Positions 1 to 7,933 of a DNA stretch of 16,271 nt are shown one piece after another. The notes below the pieces were generated by a model, which saw nothing but the letters and a program-made list of their open reading frames with translations, had not been told where the DNA came from and did not search any database. Source of the stretch: an uncultured Verrucomicrobia subdivision 3 bacterium (GTDB taxonomy: Bacteria > Verrucomicrobiota > Verrucomicrobiae > Limisphaerales > UBA11358); assembly GCA_903847285.1 (NCBI GenBank), contig CAINDH010000236.1, positions 1-16,271 on the forward strand. The letters run 5' to 3'. Position numbers and translations under genes: made by a program. How positions within the stretch are numbered: the first letter of the stretch is position 1; each line of letters opens with the position of its first letter.

Positions 1-1
1 C

Positions 2-901
2 CGCATCGTGACCGAAACGCTCGCGGGCCAATACCATTCCGTCTTCAAGGGCCAGGGAATGAACTTCGACGAGGTGCGCGAATACCAGCCCGGCGACGAC
101 GTGCGCGCGATTGACTGGAACGTCACCGCGCGGATGAACCATCCGTTCATCAAGAAGTTCGTCGAGGAACGCGAACTCACGCTCATGCTCGTCGTGGACG
201 TGAGCGGCTCGGGCCTGTTCGGTTCGCGCGACCAGTCCAAGCGCGAACTCGCCGCCGAGATCGCCTCCGTGCTCGCCTTCTCCGCCATCCGCAACAATGA
301 CAAGGTCGGGCTGATTCTGTTTTCCGACGAGGTGGAGAAATTTATTCCGCCGCGCAAAGGCCGTAGCCACGTCTTGCGCGTCATCCGCGAAGTGCTGTTC
401 TTCGAGCCGAAGCGGCGCGGGACGGATTTGAATCAGGCGTTGGAATTTTTGCTGCGGGTGCAATCCCACAAGGCGATTGCAGTGGTCATCTCGGATTTCA
501 TCGGCTCGCCTGCCGCACCAAGGCGCGGTGAAAGGCGCTCACGCTCGCAGATGATGTTGCTGGAATCGCTCGCACAATCCGCGTCCACGATGTTGAAGCA
601 GGCGAACCGCAAGCATGACCTTGTGGCGGTGCAAGTCACCGATCCGCGCGAACTGGAATTGCCGGACTTGGGCCGGCTCGTTTTTCAGGACGCCGAGACG
701 GGCGAGATCGTGGAGGTGAACACCAGCGACGTGCGCAAGCGTGCGGCGTTCGCTGACCGACAGGCGAAGTCGCAGGAGCAACTGGCGCGGCTGTTCCGCA
801 AGTCGGGCATTGACGCGATCCAGTTGCGCACCGACCAGCCGTATGGCGTGACACTGGGAAGATTTTTTGAGACGCGTGAGAAACGGAGGCTGCGCGGATG
901 A
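2..901 (+). CDS. DUF58 domain protein (MoxR/Bat-operon), 5'-truncated
   Basis: This is the C-terminal ~300 residues of a DUF58 protein, a soluble von Willebrand A-like protein usually encoded just after a MoxR AAA+ ATPase. The frame is open to the left edge. The GTG at position 8 is an internal valine, because family members have about 30-40 more residues before this point, so the true start lies outside. Seen directly: the DUF58 signature GMNFDEVREYQPGDDVRAID, then the WNVTARMNHPFIKKFVEERE segment, and a MIDAS-like VVDVSGSG that begins the vWA fold. No membrane segment is visible. The stop overlaps the next start (ATGA, 898-901), so the two are probably translationally coupled. Its molecular role is not established; it is thought to act with MoxR-type ATPases in assembling or activating envelope or enzyme complexes. 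Family assignment is confident, function is not. Confidence 0.93.
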   Translation, partial: RIVTETLAGQYHSVFKGQGMNFDEVREYQPGDDVRAIDWNVTARMNHPFIKKFVEERELTLMLVVDVSGSGLFGSRDQSKRELAAEIASVLAFSAIRNNDKVGLILFSDEVEKFIPPRKGRSHVLRVIREVLFFEPKRRGTDLNQALEFLLRVQSHKAIAVVISDFIGSPAAPRRGERRSRSQMMLLESLAQSASTMLKQANRKHDLVAVQVTDPRELELPDLGRLVFQDAETGEIVEVNTSDVRKRAAFADRQAKSQEQLARLFRKSGIDAIQLRTDQPYGVTLGRFFETREKRRLRG

Positions 902-1437
902 TCACTAACGCATCGCCACAAAATATCGCCGCCGCCACCGACATCCGCGACATCAAGCCGCCGATTGAGATTTCGGACGGGATGGTTTGGCTTTGGTGGG
1001 GACTGATTGTATTCGCACTGGCGGTCGCGGCGTTTTTGTGGTGGCGCTGGCTGAAGAATCGCAAGCTGAACATCGTGCTGCCGCCGCCGATTCCGCCGCA
1101 CGTCCGAGCGAAACAAAAACTAGCTGAGGCGCTCGCGCTCATCTCGCAGCCGAAGCCATTTGTCATCGCCGTGTCGGACACCGCGCGTGCTTACTTGGAG
1201 GAGCGCTTCAATTTCCGCGCCCCGGAACGAACGACGGAGGAATTCTTGCGCGAGTTGGGCGGGACAAAGTTGTTATTTCCAGAGCAGAAGGAAAGTCTCG
1301 GAGATTTTCTGGAGAGCTGCGACCTGGTGAAGTTCGCCAAATACGAGCCCGGTGAAATTGAATTGCGCGGACTGCACGGCTCGGCGTTGCGGTTGATTGA
1401 AGAAACGACGCCAAAAGAAAAAGCGGAAACAGAATGA
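898..1437 (+). CDS. DUF4381-like single-pass membrane protein of the Bat operon
   Basis: A 179-residue protein with one clear transmembrane helix at about residues 29-49 (WLWWGLIVFALAVAAFLWW). A basic stop-transfer stretch (RWLKNRK), a proline-rich linker (PPPIPP) and a helical cytoplasmic domain follow. The segment around residues 95-110 (FRAPERTTEEFLREL) resembles the RTTEEFL motif found in DUF4381 proteins, which sit between DUF58 and the vWA genes in many MoxR operons. A good Shine-Dalgarno, GGAGG at 885-889, lies 8 nt before the ATG inside the end of the preceding gene, and the ATGA overlaps at both ends point to coupled translation with its neighbours. Probably a membrane component of the MoxR/Bat assembly. 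The biochemical role is unknown; the family call rests on architecture and position. Confidence 0.82.
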   Translation: MITNASPQNIAAATDIRDIKPPIEISDGMVWLWWGLIVFALAVAAFLWWRWLKNRKLNIVLPPPIPPHVRAKQKLAEALALISQPKPFVIAVSDTARAYLEERFNFRAPERTTEEFLRELGGTKLLFPEQKESLGDFLESCDLVKFAKYEPGEIELRGLHGSALRLIEETTPKEKAETE

Positions 1438-2432
1438 CCTTTGCGCATCCATGGCTGTTGTTGCTGCTCTTGCTGTTGCCAGTGCTGGCGTGGCTCAAGG
1501 GCAAGCGCGGCGCGCCGCCGGCGTTCGTGTATTCCTCGGTGCAATTGGTGCGCTCGATGCAAAACATCAGCCGCTCGCGTTTCGGTGGATTTTTGGGCGC
1601 GCTGCGGTGGTTGGTGCTGACGTTGTGCATCGTGGCGCTCGCGCAACCTCGCCTCGTCAAGAGCACGACGGAAGTGAAGGCCAGCGGCGTGGATATCGTC
1701 GTGGCTCTCGATATGTCGGGCAGCATGGTTTCGGAAGATTTTGAAGTCAAAGGCGAGCGCGTGAACCGCTTCAACATGGCTCGCACAGTGTTGAAAGGAT
1801 TCATTGATAAACGCCCAAATGATCGTATCGGCTTGGTGCTGTTCGCGTCGCAGGCGTTCATCGCCACGCCGCTGACGCTGGATCATGATTTTCTACACGA
1901 GAATCTTGACCGGTTGGAGATTGGTGCGATTGAGCAGAATTCCACCGCCATCGGCGATGGTCTGGGCACAGCGGTGAACCGGTTGCGCGACCTGAAAGCG
2001 AAAAGCAAGATCGTGATCTTGATGACGGACGGCGTGAATAACGCGGGCAAGTTGCAGCCGTTGCTGGCGGCGGAAGCGGCGAAGTCGCTCGGCGTGAAAG
2101 TTTACACGGTCGGCATCGGCATGCGCGGTCAGGCGCCCATGCCGGCGCGGGATATGTTTGGGCGCAAGGTTTACCAGATGATGGCGGTGGATGTGGACGA
2201 GGACACGCTGCAAAAAATTGCCGATGGCACCGGTGGAAAATATTATCGCGCCGACAACGCGGAAAAATTTCTGAAAATTTACGCGGAGATCGACAAGCTG
2301 GAGAAGACGGAGGCGAGCGTAAAAAAATACACGCAGTTCAAAGAGCTGTTCCCGTGGATCATAGCCGCCGCGCTGGCGCTGCTGCTGATTGAACAGGTGT
2401 TGGGCCAAACAACATTCCGGAGGCTGCCATGA
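1434..2432 (+). CDS. batA: BatA-like von Willebrand factor A membrane protein
   Basis: 332 residues with the BatA layout: an N-terminal hydrophobic helix (residues 8-21, a run of eight leucines), a second helix at 54-70 (LGALRWLVLTLCIVALA), a periplasmic-type vWA domain at about 85-290, and a C-terminal helix at 308-326. The metal-ion-dependent adhesion site is intact: D93-x-S95-x-S97 (DMSGS), T171 (NSTAIGDG) and D199 (MTDG). Such proteins bind a divalent metal and partner proteins. In Bacteroides and Leptospira the Bat proteins have been linked to aerotolerance or stress survival, but the mechanism is unclear. The gene overlaps both neighbours by ATGA. A paralogue (BatB) follows directly, so the two may form a heteromeric complex in the membrane. 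Identification as a BatA-type vWA protein is firm; the symbol is by family and order. Confidence 0.9.
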   Translation: MTFAHPWLLLLLLLLPVLAWLKGKRGAPPAFVYSSVQLVRSMQNISRSRFGGFLGALRWLVLTLCIVALAQPRLVKSTTEVKASGVDIVVALDMSGSMVSEDFEVKGERVNRFNMARTVLKGFIDKRPNDRIGLVLFASQAFIATPLTLDHDFLHENLDRLEIGAIEQNSTAIGDGLGTAVNRLRDLKAKSKIVILMTDGVNNAGKLQPLLAAEAAKSLGVKVYTVGIGMRGQAPMPARDMFGRKVYQMMAVDVDEDTLQKIADGTGGKYYRADNAEKFLKIYAEIDKLEKTEASVKKYTQFKELFPWIIAAALALLLIEQVLGQTTFRRLP

Positions 2433-3460
2433 GATTTGAACATCCACAGATGCTTTGGCTGTTGTTGGCGGTGCCGCCGGTGCTGGCGCTGTTCTTTTTT
2501 TGGAGCGAGGAGATCAGGCGTCGTCTGCTCACGCAGTTTGTCGACCAGCGGCTATTGGCGCAGTTGACCGTCGGACTTTCGCCGACGCGCCGGAAATGGA
2601 AATACATTCTGGTGCTTTTATCCGTCGCCTTGTTGATCATCGCCATCGCGCAGCCGCAAAATGGTTTTGATCTGGAAGGAGTGCAGCAAAACGGATTGGA
2701 CGTCGTGGTGGCGGTGGATACGTCAAAATCCATGCTGGCAACGGACATCGCACCGAACCGCCTCGCGCGCGCAAAGTTGGCAGCCCTCGAACTCATGCAG
2801 ACGGCGAAAGCGGACCGGCTTGGTCTCGTGGCGTTCGCTGGCGATGCGTTTCTGCCGTGCCCGTTGACGATTGATGACACGGCATTCTCGCAAAGCGTGC
2901 AGGCGTTGGATGTAAATTCCATTTCGCAGGGCGGCACGGCCATCGCCGCAGCGATAGACACGGCGCTCGCGACGTTCAAAGAGAAGAGCCACCACAAGGC
3001 GCTCGTGATTTTCACCGACGGTGAGGACAACGACGAGGGCGCGCTGGCGGCGGCGGAAAAGGCAGCCAAGGTAGGTTTGAAAATTTTCACCATCGGTATC
3101 GGTTCAGCCGAGGGATCATTGGTCACAATAAAAGATGCAAACGGCAATTCCGATTACGTCCGCGATGACAAAGGGCAGGTGGTGAAGTCGAAGCTGAATG
3201 AAAAACTATTGCAGGACATTGCGGCGGCCACGGAGGGGTTCTATCTGCCGCTGCGTGGTGCAGATACCATCGCCACACTTTACGAACGCGGCCTCGCGCC
3301 GATGCCGAAGTCCGAGGGGAAAGAAAAGCTGGTGCGGCATTATCACGAGCAGTTTTACTGGCCACTGTGTGCGGCGTTCTTATTGCTACTGGCAGAATTT
3401 TTTTTGCCGGAGCGCGTGCGGAAAAAGAGGCCTGAAGCCAACGGTCAGCCTGGTGCCTGA
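2429..3460 (+). CDS. batB: BatB-like von Willebrand factor A membrane protein
   Basis: 343 residues, paralogous to the preceding protein. Helices lie at residues 8-25 and 58-75; the vWA domain (about 88-290) has a complete MIDAS (D97-T-S99-K-S101, T170 in QGGTAIAAA, D197 in FTDGEDND); a C-terminal helix at about 321-337 is followed by a basic tail. DTSKSM and the FTDGEDND motif are typical of BatB. The start is supported by GGAGG at 2419-2423, 5 nt before the ATG, and by ATGA overlap with batA. In many genomes BatC (TPR) and BatD follow; here the operon ends and a convergent gene lies 38 bp away. No TPR domain is fused at the C-terminus, so any TPR partner must be encoded elsewhere. No convincing terminator is seen in the short convergent gap. 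Confidence 0.9.
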   Translation: MRFEHPQMLWLLLAVPPVLALFFFWSEEIRRRLLTQFVDQRLLAQLTVGLSPTRRKWKYILVLLSVALLIIAIAQPQNGFDLEGVQQNGLDVVVAVDTSKSMLATDIAPNRLARAKLAALELMQTAKADRLGLVAFAGDAFLPCPLTIDDTAFSQSVQALDVNSISQGGTAIAAAIDTALATFKEKSHHKALVIFTDGEDNDEGALAAAEKAAKVGLKIFTIGIGSAEGSLVTIKDANGNSDYVRDDKGQVVKSKLNEKLLQDIAAATEGFYLPLRGADTIATLYERGLAPMPKSEGKEKLVRHYHEQFYWPLCAAFLLLLAEFFLPERVRKKRPEANGQPGA

Positions 3461-3498
3461 CGCAGTTGAGCTTGTGATGCACACAACCGCGACGGTGG

Positions 3499-4374
3499 TT
3501 AATCAGCTTGGCTGCTGACAACGACCTTGAGCGCAGTCGTCTTGCCCGGAGCGAGGGAAATTTTGTTCTGCTTCACATTGCCGGATTCCACACAAAGCAT
3601 TTGTGCGTGCTCGGCGGGGTCAAAGTCATCCGGCAATTTTTGCGTCGTCCACGGATTCCAAACGACGGTGGATTTAGAATTCGATTTTTCCACGCGGATG
3701 GTGCGCTTGAGAATTTCATCGCGAATTTCCACGGAGGCAACGGTGTCAACGTAGGTGCGGTTGGTCTCCCGGCTGATTCGAATCGGAATATGTTCTGCTG
3801 GGCGGGGCACGCCGTTGTCGCCCTCCGCAAAATTCAAATACGCTGCGTCTTCTAAACCTTGCACGCTCACCCCGCCGATGTTGCCGACCTGGAAATAGGT
3901 GTGCAGGCAATTCTCAATTTCCAGAGTTTCACCACAAGAATCGTTGGTGGCGATTAAGTCCATTGTCAGCGTGTCGGCCACGGTGACAATGAATTCCGTC
4001 CGCAGATTTTTCCAGGCAGCACGGCTAGGTATCTGTGGCAACGCAAACTGCAAAGTCACTTTCCCGTCTGGCGTGGCGGAAGATTTTACCAGTTGCCATT
4101 CCGTGCTGCGCGCAAAGCCGTGCGATGGTTCGCCGTCGCGGTTGCCAAACCATGGGAAGCAGATCGGCACGCCGCCGCGAATTGCTTTTCCGGGCGCAAA
4201 GTAACTTTTTCGGCTCATGAAAATCAGCGGCGGCTCGCCGTTTTTCTGAAAGTGCGTGACGTGCGCACCGTTCAGATAAATTTCCGCTTTGCTCCACGGT
4301 GTGCTGATTTTGAGCATCGATAATCCGCCTAGGCCTACGGTTTTTTCCGCTTGGGAGGGATATGGGGAAGGCAT
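3499..4374 (-). CDS. D-hexose-6-phosphate mutarotase (YeaD/aldose 1-epimerase family)
   Basis: A 291-residue cytoplasmic beta-sandwich enzyme predicted to interconvert alpha and beta anomers of glucose-6-phosphate or related sugar phosphates. Family landmarks are present: RGGVPICFPWFG (substrate arginine), HGFAR, the catalytic histidine H158 in CLHTYF, and the catalytic glutamate E263 in CVESGN. Yeast YMR099C uses H159 and E264, so numbering and spacing agree well. Length is normal for the family. The start is uncertain: ATG at 4372-4374 gives a 19-residue leader, while an internal ATG at 4315-4317 (MLKISTPWSKAE) fits the family N-terminus about equally well. Neither has a strong Shine-Dalgarno. 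The gene stands alone, convergent with batB and divergent from the coiled-coil gene. Confidence 0.9.
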   Translation of the reverse strand: MPSPYPSQAEKTVGLGGLSMLKISTPWSKAEIYLNGAHVTHFQKNGEPPLIFMSRKSYFAPGKAIRGGVPICFPWFGNRDGEPSHGFARSTEWQLVKSSATPDGKVTLQFALPQIPSRAAWKNLRTEFIVTVADTLTMDLIATNDSCGETLEIENCLHTYFQVGNIGGVSVQGLEDAAYLNFAEGDNGVPRPAEHIPIRISRETNRTYVDTVASVEIRDEILKRTIRVEKSNSKSTVVWNPWTTQKLPDDFDPAEHAQMLCVESGNVKQNKISLAPGKTTALKVVVSSQAD

Positions 4375-4502
4375 AATTTGTATGGCAGTTTAGTCGCGAG
4401 CGGACCGAACTTGAATCATTTTTCCTCAGAAAATACGGTTCGGCCTGTGGCTGTTAAATCCAGTCATAAAAATCCTTGTCCGAATCTAGTCATCGAACGC
4501 CC

Positions 4503-4530
4503 TTGCCAAGCAGTAACGTTTTTTTATCTT
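4503..4530 (+). promoter_or_regulatory. Candidate sigma70-type promoter for the coiled-coil gene
   Basis: TTGCCA (4503-4508) and TATCTT (4525-4530) are separated by 16 bp and would start transcription about 18 nt before the ATG at 4555. The match to the -35/-10 consensus is fair. No experimental support; it is the best candidate in the 180-bp gap between the divergent genes. Confidence 0.35.
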
Positions 4531-4554
4531 GCATCTGGCAATTGAATAACTCTT

Positions 4555-5208
4555 ATGAAACCTTATGTCTCGGTCATTTTCGCCGTCGCCTGCATCGTCC
4601 TAGCCATCGGGCTCTTTTTCACCAAGCAGAGCGCAACCTCACAGCGCGAAGCCGACACCGTAGTGATTAACGATTATTCTAACCGGCTCGACATGGCCAC
4701 GATGCAGATTGTTGGCCGCGACGGCGCCCTGCTAAACTTATCCAACCGACTGGAGCAAACTTTGGTCGATACCGTTTCACTCTCCAATCAACTCTCAGCC
4801 GCCGCCAGCAGCCTCGCTCGCCACTCCGATTTATTCACTAACCTCACAGCGGAACTCACGGGTCTCAAGGCGGACAAAGTCACTCTGGAACACAGCGTGA
4901 CTGATTTGAAAGACCAACTCGATGGTGTGAAGCAACAGTTCAGTGCGAGCCAAGCTAGTTTGAAAGAAACCAACAACGCCCTCATTGATACTCGGAAGCA
5001 GAACGCACTGATATCAGACCGACTTCGCCAAGATGTCGCCGAACGCCTGCTTGCGGAGCGTAAATTTGCCAACCCCGCTGAACTTCAATCCCAAATTAAA
5101 AAATTGCAAACAAACCCAACGAAGGAAATTTCACTCCAAAGCATCTACGCTGGCCTTGATGTGGAAGTTCGCTCCAATGGCACATTCCGCGTCCTGTCTG
5201 CCGATTGA
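4555..5208 (+). CDS. Membrane-anchored coiled-coil protein of unknown function
   Basis: 217 residues, family not recognised. The N-terminus is a signal-anchor helix (residues 5-22, VSVIFAVACIVLAIGLFF). A long helical region (about 35-165) follows, with heptad-like spacing of leucine and valine, rich in S, N, Q, K and D (LSNRLEQTLVDTVSLSNQL, LEHSVTDLKDQLDGVKQQF), which predicts a parallel coiled coil outside the inner membrane. The C-terminal ~45 residues (NPAELQSQIKKL ... LQSIYAGLDVEVRSNGTFRVL) look like a small beta element after the coil. There is no Shine-Dalgarno before the ATG. The stop is only 12 bp from the convergent mutS stop. Such architecture suggests a structural or scaffold role in the periplasm. 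That is inference only; no partner is visible next to it. Confidence 0.75.
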   Translation: MKPYVSVIFAVACIVLAIGLFFTKQSATSQREADTVVINDYSNRLDMATMQIVGRDGALLNLSNRLEQTLVDTVSLSNQLSAAASSLARHSDLFTNLTAELTGLKADKVTLEHSVTDLKDQLDGVKQQFSASQASLKETNNALIDTRKQNALISDRLRQDVAERLLAERKFANPAELQSQIKKLQTNPTKEISLQSIYAGLDVEVRSNGTFRVLSAD

Positions 5209-5220
5209 TTTGGCCCGGAT

Positions 5221-7773
5221 TCACCCGAACAAATCCATCTGCGGCGCGGGCGCGAGTGACTTTAATTTTTCACGATCCTGCTGTTTGCGCGGCTGACGCA
5301 CATTGCCTTCCGGCGTGAGTTCGGATTCTTCGAGGTTGCCGAGAATTTGTTTCGCGCGTTCCAAAACTTCCTTCGGCACACCGGCGAGGCGCGCCACTTG
5401 GATACCGTAACTTTTATCTGTGCCGCCTTCGACGATTTTGCGGAGAAACACGATGGAGTCTTTCCACTCGCGCACGGCGACGTTGAAATTCTTGATGCGC
5501 GGCAACCGCGCCGCCAACTCGGTCAGTTCGTGATAATGAGTGGCGAAGAGTGTTTTCGCGCCTACGGTATTGTGCAGATGCTCGACGATGGACCACGCGA
5601 GCGAGAGACCGTCGAACGTGCTCGTGCCGCGGCCGATCTCGTCCAGCACGATGAGGCTGCGTGGCGTGGCGTTGTTCAAAATATTCGCCGTCTCCGTCAT
5701 CTCAACCATGAAGGTGGATTGACCGCGTGCAAGATCGTCGCTCGCACCGATGCGGGTGAAAATACGATCCACCAGATCAATCCGCGCCTCGGCGGCGGGA
5801 ACAAAACTGCCTGTATGCGCCAGCAGCGTGAGCAGTGCGACTTGCCGGATGTAAGTGGATTTGCCCGCCATGTTCGGCCCGGTGATGAGGGCGATCTGCG
5901 TCTCGCGATTCAACACGGTGTCGTTCGGCACGAAGCGTTCCTCAACGATCTGTTGTTCCAACACCGGATGCCGTCCGTCGCGGATTTGCAGGACCGCTTC
6001 GTCGCCGATGTGCGGGCGGACATAGCCGTGCAACCGCGCCGTTTCAGCAAACGAAGACAAAACATCCAATTGCGCCAGCGCGGTGGCGGTCTGCTGGATG
6101 CGCGCCAATTGCGCGAGAACTTCTTCGCGCACGCGCTGGAACAGTTCGTATTCCAGCTTCACGCTGCGTTCTTCCGCGCCGAGAATTTTGCCCTCCATGT
6201 CTTTCAACTCAGGCGTGATGTAGCGCTCGCCGTTAGCGACGGTCTGCTTGCGGATGTAATGCGCGGGAACTTTATCGAGGTTCGACTTAGTGACTTCGAT
6301 GTAATAACCAAATACGGAATTGAACCGCACTTTCAGCGAGCCGATGCCGGTGGCGGCGATTTCATCAGCCTGCAACTTGGCGATCCAATCTTTGCCGCCG
6401 CGTTGGGCGTTGCGAAGTTCGTCGAGGTTCGTGTCAAAGCCGTCGCGGATGAGTCCGCCTTCCTTGATGGCCAGCGGCGGCTCGTCCACGATGGCACGGG
6501 CGACCAGCTCGATGAGGTCGGGCGATTCGGTGAGTTGCGAATTCAACTCGTCAATCAAGGTGGGGCGGTGCTGCTGCGCCGCCCCGGCCACGTCCAACAA
6601 GGCAGAGCGGCAGCTCTGCCCTACCACGGCGAGCGTTTGTTTCAATCCCGGAATCTGCTCCAACGCAATCCGCAGCGCGACCAGATCGCGCGCATTCCCG
6701 CCGCCGCTGCTCAAACGACCGAGCGTGCGTTCGAGATCGCGCACGCTGGTGAGTTGCTGCCGGAAACTTTCCAGTGGCCCAGAATTTTCGATAAACGTCG
6801 CTACGGCTTCCTGGCGGCGAGCAATCGGCTCGACGGCGGCGAGTGGTTGCGAGAGCCAGCTTCGCAGCAGCCGCGCGCCCATCGGCGTGACGGTTTTGTT
6901 CAACGCGCCGAGCAGCGAGGAATTTCTCGGTGCATCGCGATGCAGCGGCTCGAGAATTTCCAGATGTCGCAACGTCGTGTAGTCGAGCGCGAGAAAATCC
7001 GTGCGACGATAAAATGAGATGCGCGTGAGATGCTTCACGTCGCGGCGCAGATGCTGCATGAGATAATGCAGCGCCGCGCCCGCCGCGCCCACCGCCGCGT
7101 TGCGATCTTTCAGTCCAAAACCGTCCAGCGTGGCGACGTTGAAATGTTCGCGCACCGTAAACACCGCCGTCTCTGGCGCGAACGTCCAGTCATCGTAACC
7201 GCTCAAGGCTTTAAACTCTTCGCGCAGCAGATCGCGCAGCCAGGTCGCTTCGCTCGGCAAAATGATTTCCGCCGGGCGCAGCCGCTCGAGTTCGGTCTGG
7301 AGCGCGGCGTCGGATTCCAGTTCGGTCGTGAGAAAATCGCCGGTGGTCAAATCCACGAGCGCGAGGCCGAAGATTTTTCCGCTGGGAAAAACGGATGCGA
7401 GAAAATTATTCCGCTCGGCGACCAGCATGCGTTCGTCGAAATGCGTGCCGGGCGAAAGAATTTGGGTGACCTCGCGGTTAACGAGCTTACCGGGCTTGGC
7501 TTCCTCGGTCTGTTCGCAGATGGCGACTTTACGGCCCGCCTTCAGCACACGCGAGATGTAATTATTCGCCGCGTGATATGGCAGCCCGCACATGGGAATG
7601 CCATTACGCGCGGTGAGCGAGAGGTTGAGCAACTGTGCGCCATCCTTGGCGTCGTCGAAAAACATCTCGTAGAAATCGCCGAGGCGGAAGAGCAGCAACG
7701 CATCCTTCGGCAGTTCGCCTTTGATACGGCGATACTGCGCCATCATGGGAGTGAGTTGAGCTTCGGCGGACAT
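5221..7773 (-). CDS. mutS: DNA mismatch repair protein MutS
   Basis: 850 residues, full-length MutS1, the mismatch-recognition ATPase that works with MutL. The N-terminal mismatch-binding motif is GDFYEMF, with F34-x-E36 corresponding to E. coli F36/E38. Connector, lever and clamp domains follow (FNSVFGYYIEVTKSN). The ATPase has Walker A GPNMAGKST at 632-640, Walker B LIVLDEIGRG with D711-E712, and ATHYHELTELA. The C-terminus ends QMDLFG, matching the bacterial beta-clamp-binding consensus QxDLF. Oddity: between IPGLKQTL and SPDLIELVARAI there are 35 residues where E. coli MutS has about 17. The extra block (about residues 385-404) is encoded by two adjacent hairpins. The frame and all catalytic residues are intact, so it is probably functional. 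There is no Shine-Dalgarno before the ATG. It is divergent from the molybdenum hydroxylase operon. Confidence 0.98.
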   Translation of the reverse strand: MSAEAQLTPMMAQYRRIKGELPKDALLLFRLGDFYEMFFDDAKDGAQLLNLSLTARNGIPMCGLPYHAANNYISRVLKAGRKVAICEQTEEAKPGKLVNREVTQILSPGTHFDERMLVAERNNFLASVFPSGKIFGLALVDLTTGDFLTTELESDAALQTELERLRPAEIILPSEATWLRDLLREEFKALSGYDDWTFAPETAVFTVREHFNVATLDGFGLKDRNAAVGAAGAALHYLMQHLRRDVKHLTRISFYRRTDFLALDYTTLRHLEILEPLHRDAPRNSSLLGALNKTVTPMGARLLRSWLSQPLAAVEPIARRQEAVATFIENSGPLESFRQQLTSVRDLERTLGRLSSGGGNARDLVALRIALEQIPGLKQTLAVVGQSCRSALLDVAGAAQQHRPTLIDELNSQLTESPDLIELVARAIVDEPPLAIKEGGLIRDGFDTNLDELRNAQRGGKDWIAKLQADEIAATGIGSLKVRFNSVFGYYIEVTKSNLDKVPAHYIRKQTVANGERYITPELKDMEGKILGAEERSVKLEYELFQRVREEVLAQLARIQQTATALAQLDVLSSFAETARLHGYVRPHIGDEAVLQIRDGRHPVLEQQIVEERFVPNDTVLNRETQIALITGPNMAGKSTYIRQVALLTLLAHTGSFVPAAEARIDLVDRIFTRIGASDDLARGQSTFMVEMTETANILNNATPRSLIVLDEIGRGTSTFDGLSLAWSIVEHLHNTVGAKTLFATHYHELTELAARLPRIKNFNVAVREWKDSIVFLRKIVEGGTDKSYGIQVARLAGVPKEVLERAKQILGNLEESELTPEGNVRQPRKQQDREKLKSLAPAPQMDLFG
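6562..6620. repeat. Twin palindromes inserted in frame in mutS
   Basis: Two adjacent perfect inverted repeats lie inside the mutS reading frame. The first has 7-bp arms (GGGGCGG at 6562-6568, CCGCCCC at 6579-6585). The second has 8-bp arms (GGCAGAGC at 6601-6608, GCTCTGCC at 6613-6620) around GGCA. They coincide with an extra block of about 18 residues relative to E. coli MutS, which suggests a short palindromic element that inserted without breaking the frame. Whether the same unit is dispersed in this genome cannot be seen from here. Confidence 0.7.
7741..7773 (-). repeat. mutS start segment duplicated at the nucleotidyltransferase gene
   Basis: The first 11 codons of mutS (MSAEAQLTPMMA) match 11241-11273 at 28 of 33 bases. 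Four of the five differences are synonymous; one changes Ser2 to Phe. Here the segment is the normal conserved N-terminus of MutS, so this is the likely source copy. Confidence 0.7.
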
Positions 7774-7857
7774 GAGGCAGAGAAGTTACGCAGGAATTTC
7801 GCCGAGGTCGAAACGAAATTATTAACCAGATCGCCGCAACTGACTTCTGAATTGCAG

Positions 7858-7886
7858 TTGACTCAAGACAATTTTGGGTTCAATAC
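7858..7886 (+). promoter_or_regulatory. Weak candidate promoter for the molybdenum hydroxylase operon
   Basis: TTGACT (7858-7863) is a good -35 match. A 17-bp spacer places CAATAC (7881-7886) as a poor -10. It lies about 48 bp upstream of the [2Fe-2S] subunit start, in the 160-bp gap divergent from mutS. Low certainty; no operator or riboswitch is visible in this gap. Confidence 0.25.
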
Positions 7887-7933
7887 AACGGTCGTGATTG
7901 CCAGCAGCCAACAACTTCAACGGAGGAAAATCA

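Noticed and set aside
3472..3486. Short hairpin TTGTG-ATGCA-CACAA between batB and the mutarotase gene
   Set aside because: The stem is only 5 bp and AT-rich, with no T-run; it is not convincing as a terminator.
5347..7017. A 556-codon open frame on the plus strand opposite mutS
   Set aside because: It is fully antisense to a well-supported mutS, has no recognisable domain and a composition rich in R, A, Q and H typical of antisense frames in GC-rich DNA.
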